Positions 1 to 7,975 of a stretch of DNA of 64,000 nt are shown in pieces. The stretch lies in contig NZ_JAGGOW010000067.1 of assembly GCF_018614135.1 (NCBI RefSeq), positions 1-64,000 of the forward strand. The letters run 5' to 3'. The notes beneath the pieces were generated by a model. That model was not told the DNA's origin. It saw only the letters and a program-made list of their open reading frames with translations, and ran no database searches. Positions within the stretch are counted from its first letter, which is position 1; every line of letters begins with the position of its first letter. A program made the translations under genes and the position numbers. The DNA comes from Streptomyces sp. ISL-66. Lineage in GTDB: Bacteria > Actinomycetota > Actinomycetes > Streptomycetales > Streptomycetaceae.

Positions 1-153
1 GCGCCACGCCGGCCGCACCCGCCCAAGGCCGCGCCCGCCCGCTCCGGCCGGCAACCGGCCCCGCCGCCCCGCCTGGACGAGTTGTGCGCGGCGGCCGAAG
101 GCTCCGTGCCGGCTTCCATCGTGGACCTGTGCCTGCGCCAATACGGCCGCTGA
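1..153 (+). CDS. C-terminal tail of an unidentified protein (partial)
   Basis: Frame 1 is open from the window edge to a TGA at 151-153 and gives a 50-residue tail. The first half is Pro/Arg/Ala-rich; the end reads LDELCAAAEGSVPASIVDLC followed by RQYGR, which looks like a real folded C-terminus with an amphipathic helix. The start lies outside the window, so neither family nor function can be assigned. The next gene follows in the same direction but has its own promoter, so they need not be co-transcribed. Confidence 0.5.
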   Translation, partial: APRRPHPPKAAPARSGRQPAPPPRLDELCAAAEGSVPASIVDLCLRQYGR

Positions 154-185
154 CCTGCCCTGACACCCGAATACTCTGGTCGGGC

Positions 186-216
186 TTGACCCTCACACCG
201 TGTCAGGGCCTGCACT
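186..216 (+). promoter_or_regulatory. MerR-type promoter and operator
   Basis: A near-perfect dyad, CCTCACACCGTGTCAGG (191-207), sits between a -35-like TTGACC (186-191) and a -10-like TGCACT (211-216). The spacer is about 19 bp. A long spacer filled by a palindrome is the hallmark of promoters activated by MerR proteins through DNA untwisting. The MerR gene starts at 227, which implies autoregulation and a transcript with almost no leader. Confidence 0.6.
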
Positions 217-226
217 GGAAGGCGTC

Positions 227-1063
227 ATGTTCACCATCGGAGACTTCGCCAAGCACGGCCGGGTATCGGTCCGCATGCTGCGTCACTACGACGCCCTCGG
301 ACTGCTCCGCCCGGCCCGTGTCGACCCCGCCAGCGGCTACCGCTACTACGAGGCCGGGCAACTCGCCCGCCTCAACCGTGTCATCGCGCTCAAGGAGCTC
401 GGCTTCAGCCTGGACCAGGTGGGCTCGATCATCGACGAGCTCGTGGGCTCGGAGGAGCTGCGCGGCATGCTGCGGCTGCGGCGGGCGGAGCTGGAGTCGG
501 CCATGGCCGCCGCGGCGGCCCGGCTGACCCAGGTCGAGACGAGGCTCCGGATCATCGAGAACGAGGGAACCATGTCTTCCATCGACATCGTCGTGAAGAG
601 CCTTCCGCCCGTACGCCTCGCCGAGCTGAGCGGGATCGCCGGCAGTTACGAGCCGCAGGACATCAGCCCGGTCATCGGCCCGCTGTACGACGAGCTGTGC
701 CGCCGCGTCGAGAGCGCCGGAGTGACGCCGACCGCCCCGGGCATCGCGTACTACGAGGACGCCGGGGACGCGGCGCGCCCGGGTGCCGTCCTGGTCCACG
801 CCGGGCTGCCGGTGGCCGCCCCGGTGCGGGCCGAGGACCTCGGGGGCGACGTACGGATCGTCGTGCTGCCCGCCGTCAAACGGGCCGCGACGGTCGTGCA
901 CCGGGGCTCGATGGACGGCGTGCTGCCGACCGCGCAGGCCCTGGCCCAGTGGATCGATGCGAACGGGGAGCGCTCCAGCGGGTACGCGCGCGAGCTGACC
1001 CTGGCCTGCCCGGAGGACCGCGACCAGTGGGTCACGGAGCTCCAGGAACCGCTCGGCGCCTGA
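227..1063 (+). CDS. MerR-family regulator with GyrI-like effector domain
   Basis: This 278-residue protein resembles the BmrR/TipAL type of multidrug-responsive activator. Residues 1-70 are the MerR winged helix (MFTIGDFAKHGRVSVRMLRH, then SGYRYY). Residues 75-115 form the dimerising helix. The rest (about 120-278) resembles a GyrI/AraC-effector-binding fold (VKSLPPVRLAELSG), the part that binds small hydrophobic ligands. The ATG at 227 is chosen because GGAAGG lies 4 nt upstream and the protein then begins right at the helix-turn-helix; an in-frame GTG at 200 would lie inside the operator. A hairpin follows the stop. The ligand is unknown and no efflux pump is adjacent. Confidence 0.88.
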   Translation: MFTIGDFAKHGRVSVRMLRHYDALGLLRPARVDPASGYRYYEAGQLARLNRVIALKELGFSLDQVGSIIDELVGSEELRGMLRLRRAELESAMAAAAARLTQVETRLRIIENEGTMSSIDIVVKSLPPVRLAELSGIAGSYEPQDISPVIGPLYDELCRRVESAGVTPTAPGIAYYEDAGDAARPGAVLVHAGLPVAAPVRAEDLGGDVRIVVLPAVKRAATVVHRGSMDGVLPTAQALAQWIDANGERSSGYARELTLACPEDRDQWVTELQEPLGA

Positions 1064-1081
1064 CTGTCCGTCGTCGGCCTG

Positions 1082-1112
1082 GCTCCGCCGGGGGGCACTC
1101 CCCCGGCGGAGC
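1082..1112 (+). terminator. Hairpin terminator after the MerR gene
   Basis: Arms 1082-1094 and 1100-1112 are a perfect 13-bp inverted repeat (GCTCCGCCGGGGG) around a GCACT loop, 18 bp after the MerR stop. There is no U-tract, as is common in Streptomyces. Confidence 0.65.
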
Positions 1113-1216
1113 TCCTATGATCTCGACTCCTCCGGGCCCGAGGCCGTACGCGATCTGCTGTGGCGGCGGGCCGACACCGTGGTGTGGCCGGGGGACGCCG
1201 CCGCCTGGCTGCGGGC

Positions 1217-1588
1217 TCAGCGGCCCGCCGGGCGACGGCCGCAGACGTAGGCGCAGCCCCGTACGGTGTCGCGGACCGTGCCCCGCACGGTGCCGCGGAC
1301 CGCGCCGCGGCGGGCCGTACGCAGCCGCCTCATCGTGACGTGGCCGCGCCGACGCCATTCGGCCGGAGACAGCCCGGCGCGCTGGCCGCCGCCCGCGATC
1401 AGGGCGTTGACGGGGGCGTGCGGGTCGGCGGCGAGCCCCTTGGCCACCAGGACGCCGACCACGAGCGGAACCAGAGCCACGGCCAGCGCCGCACCCGCGG
1501 TGGTCACGTGCTGCTGCACGCGCGGGCGGTTCACAGGCCGGTGGGCGGCGGCGGCGGTTGCGTCGGCGAGGACGGCGTCGGAGGGCAT
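1217..1588 (-). CDS. Small putative membrane protein
   Basis: A 123-residue open frame has one convincing hydrophobic helix at about residues 30-50 (AALAVALVPLVVGVLVAKGL) followed by an Arg-rich tail, as in small single-pass membrane proteins. The start ATG at 1588 has only a weak GGGG upstream. The C-terminal third is low-complexity (repeated RGTVRGTVRDTVRG), so the true end of the conserved part is uncertain. I recognise no family. It is antisense to a stretch on the plus strand (about 1116-1247) that reads like a gene remnant but has no start. Confidence 0.4.
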   Translation of the reverse strand: MPSDAVLADATAAAAHRPVNRPRVQQHVTTAGAALAVALVPLVVGVLVAKGLAADPHAPVNALIAGGGQRAGLSPAEWRRRGHVTMRRLRTARRGAVRGTVRGTVRDTVRGCAYVCGRRPAGR

Positions 1589-1669
1589 GACCCCATCTGA
1601 TCACCGGGAGCTCGCCGGGGAATCGGGGTGGATACTCAGGCCGTTGGGTGTGACGTACTCAGATGTGTA

Positions 1670-1713
1670 CCGGTGGGCCGGCGGACCGGTGGGCCGGCGG
1701 ACCGGCGGACCGG
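1670..1713. repeat. Tandem repeat of a 16-bp GC unit
   Basis: CCGGTGGGCCGGCGGA occurs twice without a gap (1670-1685, 1686-1701), followed by the half unit CCGGCGGA and CCGG. It lies just upstream of the GTG start at 1739 and may affect the leader's structure. No function can be read from it. Confidence 0.7.
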
Positions 1714-1738
1714 CCCGCCGGACGAGGGGGCAGCGGCA

Positions 1739-2194
1739 GTGACCACACCGGGGCAGGGCTTCGAACCGGCGGGCGGCGACGGCCCGGCGCCGCCCGAAGC
1801 GGGACGGGCGGCGCAGCTCCGTACCGCGTACGAGGGCCTGTTGCAGATCCGCCGCCTGGTCAACGGACCGGCCGGCGCCGCGGTTCCCGCCCCCTGGGAG
1901 CTGCGCCTGATGCCGCGCGCGGTGGCCCTCGTACTGGAGGCTTCGGGTTTCCCCGCGTCGGCGCAGGATCCGCAGGGGTCGCGCACCCGGACCGGCTACC
2001 GGGTGGCCGCGTCCGGTGAGGGGCGGGTCGAGGTGACCTGGCTGGGCCCGCCGGGCGGCGGCGCGGCCGAGGAGGAACAGGAACGCCTGACGGCCTGCTC
2101 GGCCGCGCTCGAACCCCTCGGCTGGGTCTGCCTCCTGTACCGCGGCCCCCGCCGCCGCCGCTTCCTCGAAGTGGAACCCCCCACGAGCTCCTGA
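1739..2194 (+). CDS. Conserved hypothetical protein
   Basis: 151 residues. GTG at 1739 is preferred because GAGGGGG lies 8 nt upstream; upstream in-frame codons would translate the tandem repeat. Residues 1-25 are disordered (Pro/Gly/Ala). The remainder looks folded, with a predicted helix (RTAYEGLLQIRRLV) followed by a strand-rich C-terminus (GEGRVEVTWLG, LGWVCLLYRG). There is no signal peptide, membrane segment or known motif. It converges on the secreted LamG gene. Function unknown. Confidence 0.6.
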   Translation: MTTPGQGFEPAGGDGPAPPEAGRAAQLRTAYEGLLQIRRLVNGPAGAAVPAPWELRLMPRAVALVLEASGFPASAQDPQGSRTRTGYRVAASGEGRVEVTWLGPPGGGAAEEEQERLTACSAALEPLGWVCLLYRGPRRRRFLEVEPPTSS

Positions 2195-2235
2195 CGACCC
2201 GCCGGAGGCCGTCCGATGCCGTCCGATGCCGTCGG

Positions 2236-4968
2236 CTACGGCGCGCCGAAGGTCAGCGTGAGCCGCGGTGTCCCCTCGTTGGCCTGGGCCCGTGAGGACC
2301 AGAGCCACAGGGCGTCCGTGCCCGTGCTGGTCAGCGCCAGGCCGTACGCGGTGCCCAGCGCTCCCGTGACGGCGGCCGTGTTCAGCCCGGCGCCGTGGAC
2401 CGCCGAACCGTCCGGCACGCCCGCGAAGGCGCCGAGCGCCGGCCCGCCGAGCGCGGGGCGGTTGGCGTAGGTGGTCCCGTCCTGCGTCCACGCCCCGGTG
2501 ACGGGCACCACCGAGACGGTGTCCGTCGTACCGGCTCCGCTCATCGTGCTGGTCTTCACCTCGAGCGTGGCCGACTTCAGCACGGTGCCCGCGGGAGCGG
2601 CGGGCAGGTCGAAGCGCAGGTAGCTCGCGTAGAACGAGGTGCCGCGCACCGCCAGGGAGCTGGAGGTGCCGTAGTTGGTGCCGGGCGCACCGGCGTTGGC
2701 GTAGGTGTCCTCGGACGCGGTGACCTGGACGACCGAGTCGGCCGGGGCGGAGGCGAGGGCGAAGTGGTTCTGCACCTGGGCCGCGCTCAGGACGGTCGGG
2801 TAGACGGCGGTTTCGTCGAGCCGGCCCGCCCAGAAGTCGCTGGTCGGGCGGTTCGGCCAGCCGCTCAGGTTGTCGCCGCCGGCGTGCCAGTAGCCGGAGA
2901 AGTTCTCGTGCGTGGTGACGTTCAGCGTGCCCTTCTGCACGCCGTCCACGTACAGGGTGATGCCGCCCGGTCCCTGGGTCGCCACGACGTGGTGCCAGGC
3001 GTCGTCGTTGTAGGCGGCGCTGGTGGTGACGGTGCGGGTGCCTCCGGTGTAGACGCCGAAGGCGAGCCGGCCGTCATTGGTCATGTAGACGTGCTTGTCG
3101 TACTGGCTGCTGGTGCGGTCCTGGTTGTTGCCGAAGCCGACGAGCTTGCCGCCCCGCGTGGTGTTCGTCTTGAACCAGGTTTCGACGGAGTAGGTACTGC
3201 CCACGTTCTGGCGCTTGTCCCCGTACACCTGGGCGTCCGTGCCGTCGAAGCCGATGGCCGTGCCGGCGCCGGGTACCGCTCCGGGCGACTGGCGCAGGGC
3301 GGGGCCGCCCAGGTGCACGCCGCTCTGATTGCCGCCCACCGAGGAGTCGGCGGCGAAGGGCCCTGCCGACTCGTCGTAACGCCAGTACTGCTGGGCCCCG
3401 TCGGTGCGGACCTGGTTCGGGTAGGCGTCCACCGAGGTCGGCACGGTCACGTTCGCCGCCCCCGACAGGGCGCTGGTGTTCCCGGCGGCGTCGCTCGCCG
3501 TCACCCGGTACGCGTACGACTGGCCGGCGGCGACGGTGGTGTCGGTCCAGGACGCCTGGGGACGCCGGAAGAACAGCGAGTCGGCGGTGACCGTGGCGAT
3601 CGGGGTGGCCGCCCCGTTGCGGTAGATCTTGTACGTCAGGGCGCTGTCGTCCAGGTCGAGACTGGTGCGCCAGCGGACCTGCGCCTCGCCCGGCTTGAAG
3701 CTGACCGCGCTCGCGACGGGCGCGGTGGGCGCGCCGGTGTCCCCGGTGGACGCGAAGCGCGTGAGGCTCTGCTGCGCCGATCCGTTGACGGTGGTGAATT
3801 CGCCGCCGACCCAGAGGTATTGCACGCCGGCCTTGGATCCGACGGTCATCACGCGCGGGCCGATGCCCTCGCCGATGCCGTCGTTGGTGTCGGGCGCCCA
3901 GCCCAGCTTGTTGGTGCCGGTGGTCGGTTCGGCGAGCAGGTGGTGGCGCTGGCCGTCCGGGTACTCGCCGACGCTGGAGCAGTCGTGCGCGTGCGAGGCG
4001 CTGTAGAGCACGTCCTGGTACGGGAGCACGGCCTGGGTGGCGCCGAGGCAGGTGTCGCGCCAACGCTGGCCGAAGTCACTGAGGTTGAGGGCGATGCGGC
4101 CGTCGAAGACCCCGCCGCCCGTACCCTCGTTCGCGGTGTAGAAGCCCGTCGCGTCGACAGCCACGTCCTTGACCACCGAATTGGATTCGATGAACCCGGG
4201 GTAGGCCTTGGTGAGGGCGCCGCTCACGGCGTCCACGACGGCGAGGGCGTGGGTGGCCGCACCGCCCACGGTGAAGAAGTCTCCGCCCAGGACGACGTGT
4301 GCGCCGTCCGGGGTGACCTCGACGGCGCGGCCCGGCTCGTCGGCGTTGGCCGTGAAGGGCTTCAGCGTGCCGTCGGCGGCGTCGACGGCGGCGAAGCGCT
4401 CGCGCTGCTGGCCGGCGACGGTGAGGAAGTCGCCGCCCGCGTACACCGTGTCGCCGGTGACGGCGAGGGCCCGGACGGTGGCCGCGAAGGCCGGACGGAA
4501 GCCGGTCTTCACGGTGCAGGTCGCCACGTCGATGGCGGCGAGGCTGGAGACCGGCGTGCCGTTGACGGCGCCGAAGTAGCCGCCCGCGTACAGGGTCTGC
4601 TTGTCCGGCGAGAGGGTGAGGGCGCGGACGGTGGCGGTGCCGCCGCCCACGGTGAAGGACAGCTTGCAGGAGGTCGGGGCGCCGGTCGCGGCGTCGAGCG
4701 TCGCGAAGTTCACCGCCTGCTGTTCGCTGCCGGCGCCGCCCTCGGGCGGGCGCACGGCGGAGAAGGTGCCGCCGACGAAGACCTGGCCGCCCGCCTCGGC
4801 GAGGGCCCAGACGATGCCGTTGGGCTGCCACGTGGACAGCGCGTCGGCCGTGAAGGCCACCGGCGGGGTGATGGCCGCCGCCTCTTCGACGAGGCCGAGA
4901 CCGATGGCCGTGCCGGTGCCGGCCACGGACAGGGCGAGAGCGGCCGCCAGGCCTCTGGATCTACGCAT
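2236..4968 (-). CDS. Secreted multidomain LamG/FN3/DNRLRE protein
   Basis: A 910-residue exported protein. The ATG at 4968 has GGGGGG upstream and gives a clean signal peptide (MRRSRGLAAALALSVAGTG, cleavage near residue 33). Residues 35-410 contain repeated VYAGGDF/VFVGGTF-type strands typical of a beta-propeller. A fibronectin type III domain (about 415-510), a LamG/concanavalin-like domain (about 540-730, with YSVETWFKT and DDAWHHVVATQ) and a C-terminal DNRLRE/CBM96-like domain (about 745-910, opening EDTYANAGAPGTNYGTSSSL) follow. The last three modules usually bind polysaccharide or mediate wall adhesion. No catalytic motif is evident, so a binding or adhesive role is inferred. It is monocistronic. 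Confidence 0.85.
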   Translation of the reverse strand: MRRSRGLAAALALSVAGTGTAIGLGLVEEAAAITPPVAFTADALSTWQPNGIVWALAEAGGQVFVGGTFSAVRPPEGGAGSEQQAVNFATLDAATGAPTSCKLSFTVGGGTATVRALTLSPDKQTLYAGGYFGAVNGTPVSSLAAIDVATCTVKTGFRPAFAATVRALAVTGDTVYAGGDFLTVAGQQRERFAAVDAADGTLKPFTANADEPGRAVEVTPDGAHVVLGGDFFTVGGAATHALAVVDAVSGALTKAYPGFIESNSVVKDVAVDATGFYTANEGTGGGVFDGRIALNLSDFGQRWRDTCLGATQAVLPYQDVLYSASHAHDCSSVGEYPDGQRHHLLAEPTTGTNKLGWAPDTNDGIGEGIGPRVMTVGSKAGVQYLWVGGEFTTVNGSAQQSLTRFASTGDTGAPTAPVASAVSFKPGEAQVRWRTSLDLDDSALTYKIYRNGAATPIATVTADSLFFRRPQASWTDTTVAAGQSYAYRVTASDAAGNTSALSGAANVTVPTSVDAYPNQVRTDGAQQYWRYDESAGPFAADSSVGGNQSGVHLGGPALRQSPGAVPGAGTAIGFDGTDAQVYGDKRQNVGSTYSVETWFKTNTTRGGKLVGFGNNQDRTSSQYDKHVYMTNDGRLAFGVYTGGTRTVTTSAAYNDDAWHHVVATQGPGGITLYVDGVQKGTLNVTTHENFSGYWHAGGDNLSGWPNRPTSDFWAGRLDETAVYPTVLSAAQVQNHFALASAPADSVVQVTASEDTYANAGAPGTNYGTSSSLAVRGTSFYASYLRFDLPAAPAGTVLKSATLEVKTSTMSGAGTTDTVSVVPVTGAWTQDGTTYANRPALGGPALGAFAGVPDGSAVHGAGLNTAAVTGALGTAYGLALTSTGTDALWLWSSRAQANEGTPRLTLTFGAP

Positions 4969-5274
4969 GAACCCCCCAGTTCGATGGTGTGGTGCGTGTA
5001 CGCGGATCGCGGTGTGGCCGAAAACAGGCGTACGACTGTCCGTGACTCGATCACGGGCGCACCTTAGGGGCAATCTCCGTTGCGTTCATCCCTCTTGACG
5101 CATCGGATGCCAAATTGCGCCGTCACCGGGACGGGACGCGCCCCGGGGCCTCCGGCTCCCGCGCGGCGACCGCCCGGCTCCCGCCCCGGGCGGTCGGTCT
5201 CGCGAATGCCGCCCCACTCGGGGGCTCGTCCCTCTACCGTGCCCCTGTGTAGGGCGACCGGAGGGCGGAGCGGG

Positions 5275-5577
5275 ATGGACGAAGAAGAAGACGTGCGGCT
5301 GGCGGGGATGACCCCGGAGATCTCCCGCCGCACCCTGGCGCTGCTCCGCGGCCTCACCGGGCTGGAACCGCCGGAGCAGGTGCCGGAGGAGGCGATGATC
5401 ACCGCCGACGAGATCCTCGCCGAGTTCGGCACCGACGGTCTGCGCGTGCTCGTGACGACCCTGGCGTCCTGGGCGACGGCGCAGATCGAGAACGTCGCCG
5501 AGCTCAGCAGGCGCAGCCACGAGGCCGTCCTCGACGCGATGGAGCTGGCCTGCCTGGAGGCCGACGCGGAGGGCTGA
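5275..5577 (+). CDS. Small acidic conserved hypothetical protein
   Basis: 100 residues. The ATG at 5275 follows GAGGGCGGAG, and the protein begins MDEEEDVRLAGMTPEISRRT. It is predicted all-helical and acidic, with no membrane segment or cysteine motif beyond a single Cys near the end. Upstream in-frame Met codons give an unlikely Pro/Arg-rich extension. The sequence around MITADEILAEFGTDGLRVLV looks conserved, but I cannot name a family. No operon partner. Confidence 0.6.
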   Translation: MDEEEDVRLAGMTPEISRRTLALLRGLTGLEPPEQVPEEAMITADEILAEFGTDGLRVLVTTLASWATAQIENVAELSRRSHEAVLDAMELACLEADAEG

Positions 5578-5804
5578 GGGGGGTCGACAGCGGAGGACTG
5601 TGGGGGTCGACAACAGCCCGGCAACCCTCCGGCGCGGCCCTGTCGGGGCGGCGCCGGAGCCCCGGCCAGGGCCCCGTAGGGCTCCCGCCACGGTCGGAGG
5701 GGTTTGTTCCGCCAGAAATCGGTTCATCCTCCCCACACCGAAACCTCGGATTCGGCCCTTCGTCGGCGACACTGGGGAGCGGGGGGTCCCGATCGGAGGC
5801 CGTC

Positions 5805-6263
5805 GTGAGCACACCTTCCCCCATTCGTCTCGCTGCCGTGCTGTCCACCGAACACCGTGGACGCCTGATGTCCCACGCCCTTGAGGTCAACATCCGCGAG
5901 GGTGCCCGGATCTTCGACGAAGGCACCCGGGCACATTCCTTCTGGATCGTGCGCTCCGGAACCGTGACCCTGCAGATCCCGGGATCCGGCCGCCGGGCAA
6001 CCCCTATCGAGAGCCTGGGCCCGGGCGAGCTGGTGGGCTGGTCATGGCTGTTCCCGCCGTACGTGTGGCAGCTGAGCGCCGAGGCGATGACGCCGGTCCG
6101 CGCGTACGAGTTCGACGCCACGACCGTGCGGATGCTCATGGACGCCGATCCGGCCTTCGGGTCCGCCGTCGGCCACTGGGTGGGCCGGGTCCTCGCGCTC
6201 CGGCTGCACCAGACCCGCACCCGCCTCCTCGACCTGTACGCCCCTCGCGCCGCCGCGAGCTGA
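5805..6263 (+). CDS. Cyclic nucleotide-binding-domain protein without effector domain
   Basis: 152 residues from a GTG at 5805 with GGAGG 5 nt upstream. The sequence follows the CRP/CNB jelly roll: REGARIFDEGTRAHSFWIVR, GTVTLQIPG, then LGPGELVGWSWLFPP where the phosphate-binding cassette should be. The canonical Arg of a cAMP-binding cassette is not evident (the loop is WSWLFPPYVWQLSAEAM), so ligand binding is doubtful. A terminal helix ends the protein and there is no DNA-binding helix-turn-helix. Such stand-alone CNB proteins are probably protein-interaction modules or sensors of another ligand. Role unknown. Confidence 0.75.
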   Translation: MSTPSPIRLAAVLSTEHRGRLMSHALEVNIREGARIFDEGTRAHSFWIVRSGTVTLQIPGSGRRATPIESLGPGELVGWSWLFPPYVWQLSAEAMTPVRAYEFDATTVRMLMDADPAFGSAVGHWVGRVLALRLHQTRTRLLDLYAPRAAAS

Positions 6264-6482
6264 CCGGGGCTGCGAACCGGCGCGCTACCGAGCGTGTTCG
6301 GCCGAATCCGCCGACTGCTCCTTCACAGGTCAGCCGCAGGTCAGCCACCGGGCCACCGCTGCGGTCTGCGGTCATGCGTGCGCGTTCGGTGACGAGAAGT
6401 AGAGGTGCGAACGGGCGTTCCGCTTCCGCATGGGCAAGACTCCCGTCCGTTATCCGACACAACGACGCAAGGAGTGTTCGAC

Positions 6483-6926
6483 ATGCGGTTCATCACCAGG
6501 AGCCTGGGGCTTTCGTCCGTCGCCATGGGGCTCGCGGCCCTCACCGCCCTGGCCGGGTCCGGGGCGGCCGGCGCCGCGCCGTCCGGAGCCGATTCCCTCT
6601 ACGCGCCCTCCGCGCTCGTCCTGAGCGTCACGGACGGCGACGACGCCGCGAGCGGCACCGTGCTGCGCGCGGTCACCCTCGTCTGCGCGCCCCGGGCCGG
6701 CGGAACGCACCCGGCCCCGGCCGCCGCCTGTAGCGAGATACGGGCCAACGGACCCGAGCTGGACGCACTCGCCCAGCCCCGCCAGGACTCGGCGTGCACC
6801 CGCGAGTGGGCCCCCGTGACGGTCACGGCCGACGGGGTGTGGCAGGGCCGGCACCTGAGCTACTCCTACACCTACGCCAACTCGTGCGGGCTGCGGAACA
6901 GCACCGGCGTGCTGTTCGACTTCTGA
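6483..6926 (+). CDS. ssi: Subtilisin-inhibitor-like (SSI family) secreted protease inhibitor
   Basis: 147 residues; the ATG at 6483 follows AAGGAG by 8 nt. A signal peptide covers about residues 1-32 (ending GAAGAA). The mature part carries SSI-family hallmarks: LYAPSALVLSVT, four Cys (68, 83, 105, 135) fitting the two disulfides, GTHPAPAAAC, and DGVWQGRHLSYSYTY. By alignment with SSI the reactive-site loop is C105-T-R107-E-W-A-P. P1 is therefore Arg107, not Met, which predicts inhibition of trypsin-like proteases. Such inhibitors control extracellular proteases in the aerial-mycelium phase. The gene is monocistronic with hairpins after the stop. Confidence 0.93.
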   Translation: MRFITRSLGLSSVAMGLAALTALAGSGAAGAAPSGADSLYAPSALVLSVTDGDDAASGTVLRAVTLVCAPRAGGTHPAPAAACSEIRANGPELDALAQPRQDSACTREWAPVTVTADGVWQGRHLSYSYTYANSCGLRNSTGVLFDF

Positions 6927-6938
6927 CCGGCCGCCCGG

Positions 6939-6976
6939 CCTGCCGACGGGCAGGCGGTCGGGCGGTCGCCCGACCG
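6939..6976. terminator. Double hairpin between convergent genes
   Basis: Two adjacent inverted repeats lie between the converging ssi and GNAT genes: CCTGCC-gacg-GGCAGG (6939-6954), then CGGTCGGGCG and CGCCCGACCG (6955-6976). They could terminate from either side. Confidence 0.5.
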
Positions 6977-7038
6977 GTTGTCCGGCCGCCCGGCCCCGCC
7001 GCCTCGACCCGCCGCGCCGGCCTGGCAGGCCGCCCCCG

Positions 7039-7965
7039 TCAGCCCAGTTCGAGGCTCGTCACGCCGTACACGCCGGTCAGGTCGACGTCCGGCTCGCGGC
7101 CGGTGTACATCCGGGCGGCCTCGAAGGTGGGGGTCAGGCCCAGTCGCGCCGACAGGGCCGTGGCCGCGGGGTGGGCGTCCGGTACGTCCACGGCGACCAT
7201 CCCGTCCGGGGCGTGCTCCGCCAGCCGGAGCAGCAGGGCCTCCGCGACCGCCGGGGAGGCGGCGTAGAGCGGCCCGATCCGTGAGGCACCGCTGCACGGC
7301 CGGATCACTCCGAGCCCCTCGATCCGCCCGTCCCGGACGGCGGCGAGGCCGGTCCGGCCCGGCAGCCCGACCCAGGCGGCCAGGAAGGCATCACGGGGCG
7401 CGGGGAAGAACCTGCGGTCGTAGGCGGCGAGTTGCCCGAAGGGCAGGGTGCTCACGTCCACGATCTCCAGCCCGGCCCCCGCGCCGGACCCCGATCCCCG
7501 CGCCGGATCGGCGGCGGCGCGCGGCACGCCTTCGTGGCGGACGTTGTTCCAGGCCGAACGGAAGCCGGACTTGCGGTAGTTGTCCTGCTGCTCGACCACT
7601 CCGTCCAGTCCGACGAGCCGCCCGTCGAGCCGTTCCATGCCCGGCCGCCACAGCTGGATCCCGTAGCCCCGGCCGCGGACCTCGGGGCGGGCGATGTAGA
7701 AGCCGATGAAGCCGAAGCCCGCCCCGTACCGCACCGCCGAGACGCACGCGACGGGCTCCCCGCCGAGCCGGCCGACGAGGAAGCCGCCCGGGTCGGCGAC
7801 GGCGAACGCGAACCGGTCGGAGTCCCCCGGATTCCAGCCCTCCTCGTCGGCCCAGTCCCGGATCAGCGCCATGTCGGCGGCGCTCGCGCCGTTGATCTCG
7901 AATGCCGTCATGTCCGGTGTTGTACCAGAAGCGAAGGGGGCGCACAGCAGGTCCTGTTCAGCCAT
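7039..7965 (-). CDS. GNAT-family N-acetyltransferase, YitH-like two-domain
   Basis: 308 residues. The first half is a GNAT fold with the acetyl-CoA loop in the form RGRGYGIQLW (fits Q/R-x-x-G-x-G/A) preceded by the strand IGFYIARPEVR. The second half (about 160-285) resembles the YitH/HolE-type acetyltransferase C-terminal domain (VAVDVPDAHPAATALSARLG). The ATG at 7965 is chosen because TTGAGGG precedes it; a GTG at 7968 is adjacent. The start lies 11 bp after the ATP-grasp gene's stop, so the two are very likely co-transcribed. Acyl acceptor unknown. Confidence 0.8.
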   Translation of the reverse strand: MAEQDLLCAPFASGTTPDMTAFEINGASAADMALIRDWADEEGWNPGDSDRFAFAVADPGGFLVGRLGGEPVACVSAVRYGAGFGFIGFYIARPEVRGRGYGIQLWRPGMERLDGRLVGLDGVVEQQDNYRKSGFRSAWNNVRHEGVPRAAADPARGSGSGAGAGLEIVDVSTLPFGQLAAYDRRFFPAPRDAFLAAWVGLPGRTGLAAVRDGRIEGLGVIRPCSGASRIGPLYAASPAVAEALLLRLAEHAPDGMVAVDVPDAHPAATALSARLGLTPTFEAARMYTGREPDVDLTGVYGVTSLELG

Positions 7966-7975
7966 CACGAGACCC

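Noticed and set aside
1116-1247. Plus-strand frame reading YDLDSSGPEAVRDLLWRRAD and on, as a possible small gene
   Set aside because: It has plausible composition but no start codon or ribosome site and ends after about 44 residues; too little to call a gene or a named relic.
2395-5067. 890-residue open frame opposite the LamG protein
   Set aside because: It is a shadow of the minus-strand gene: His/Arg/Gly-rich translation, no domain, no ribosome site; the opposite strand has clear domains.
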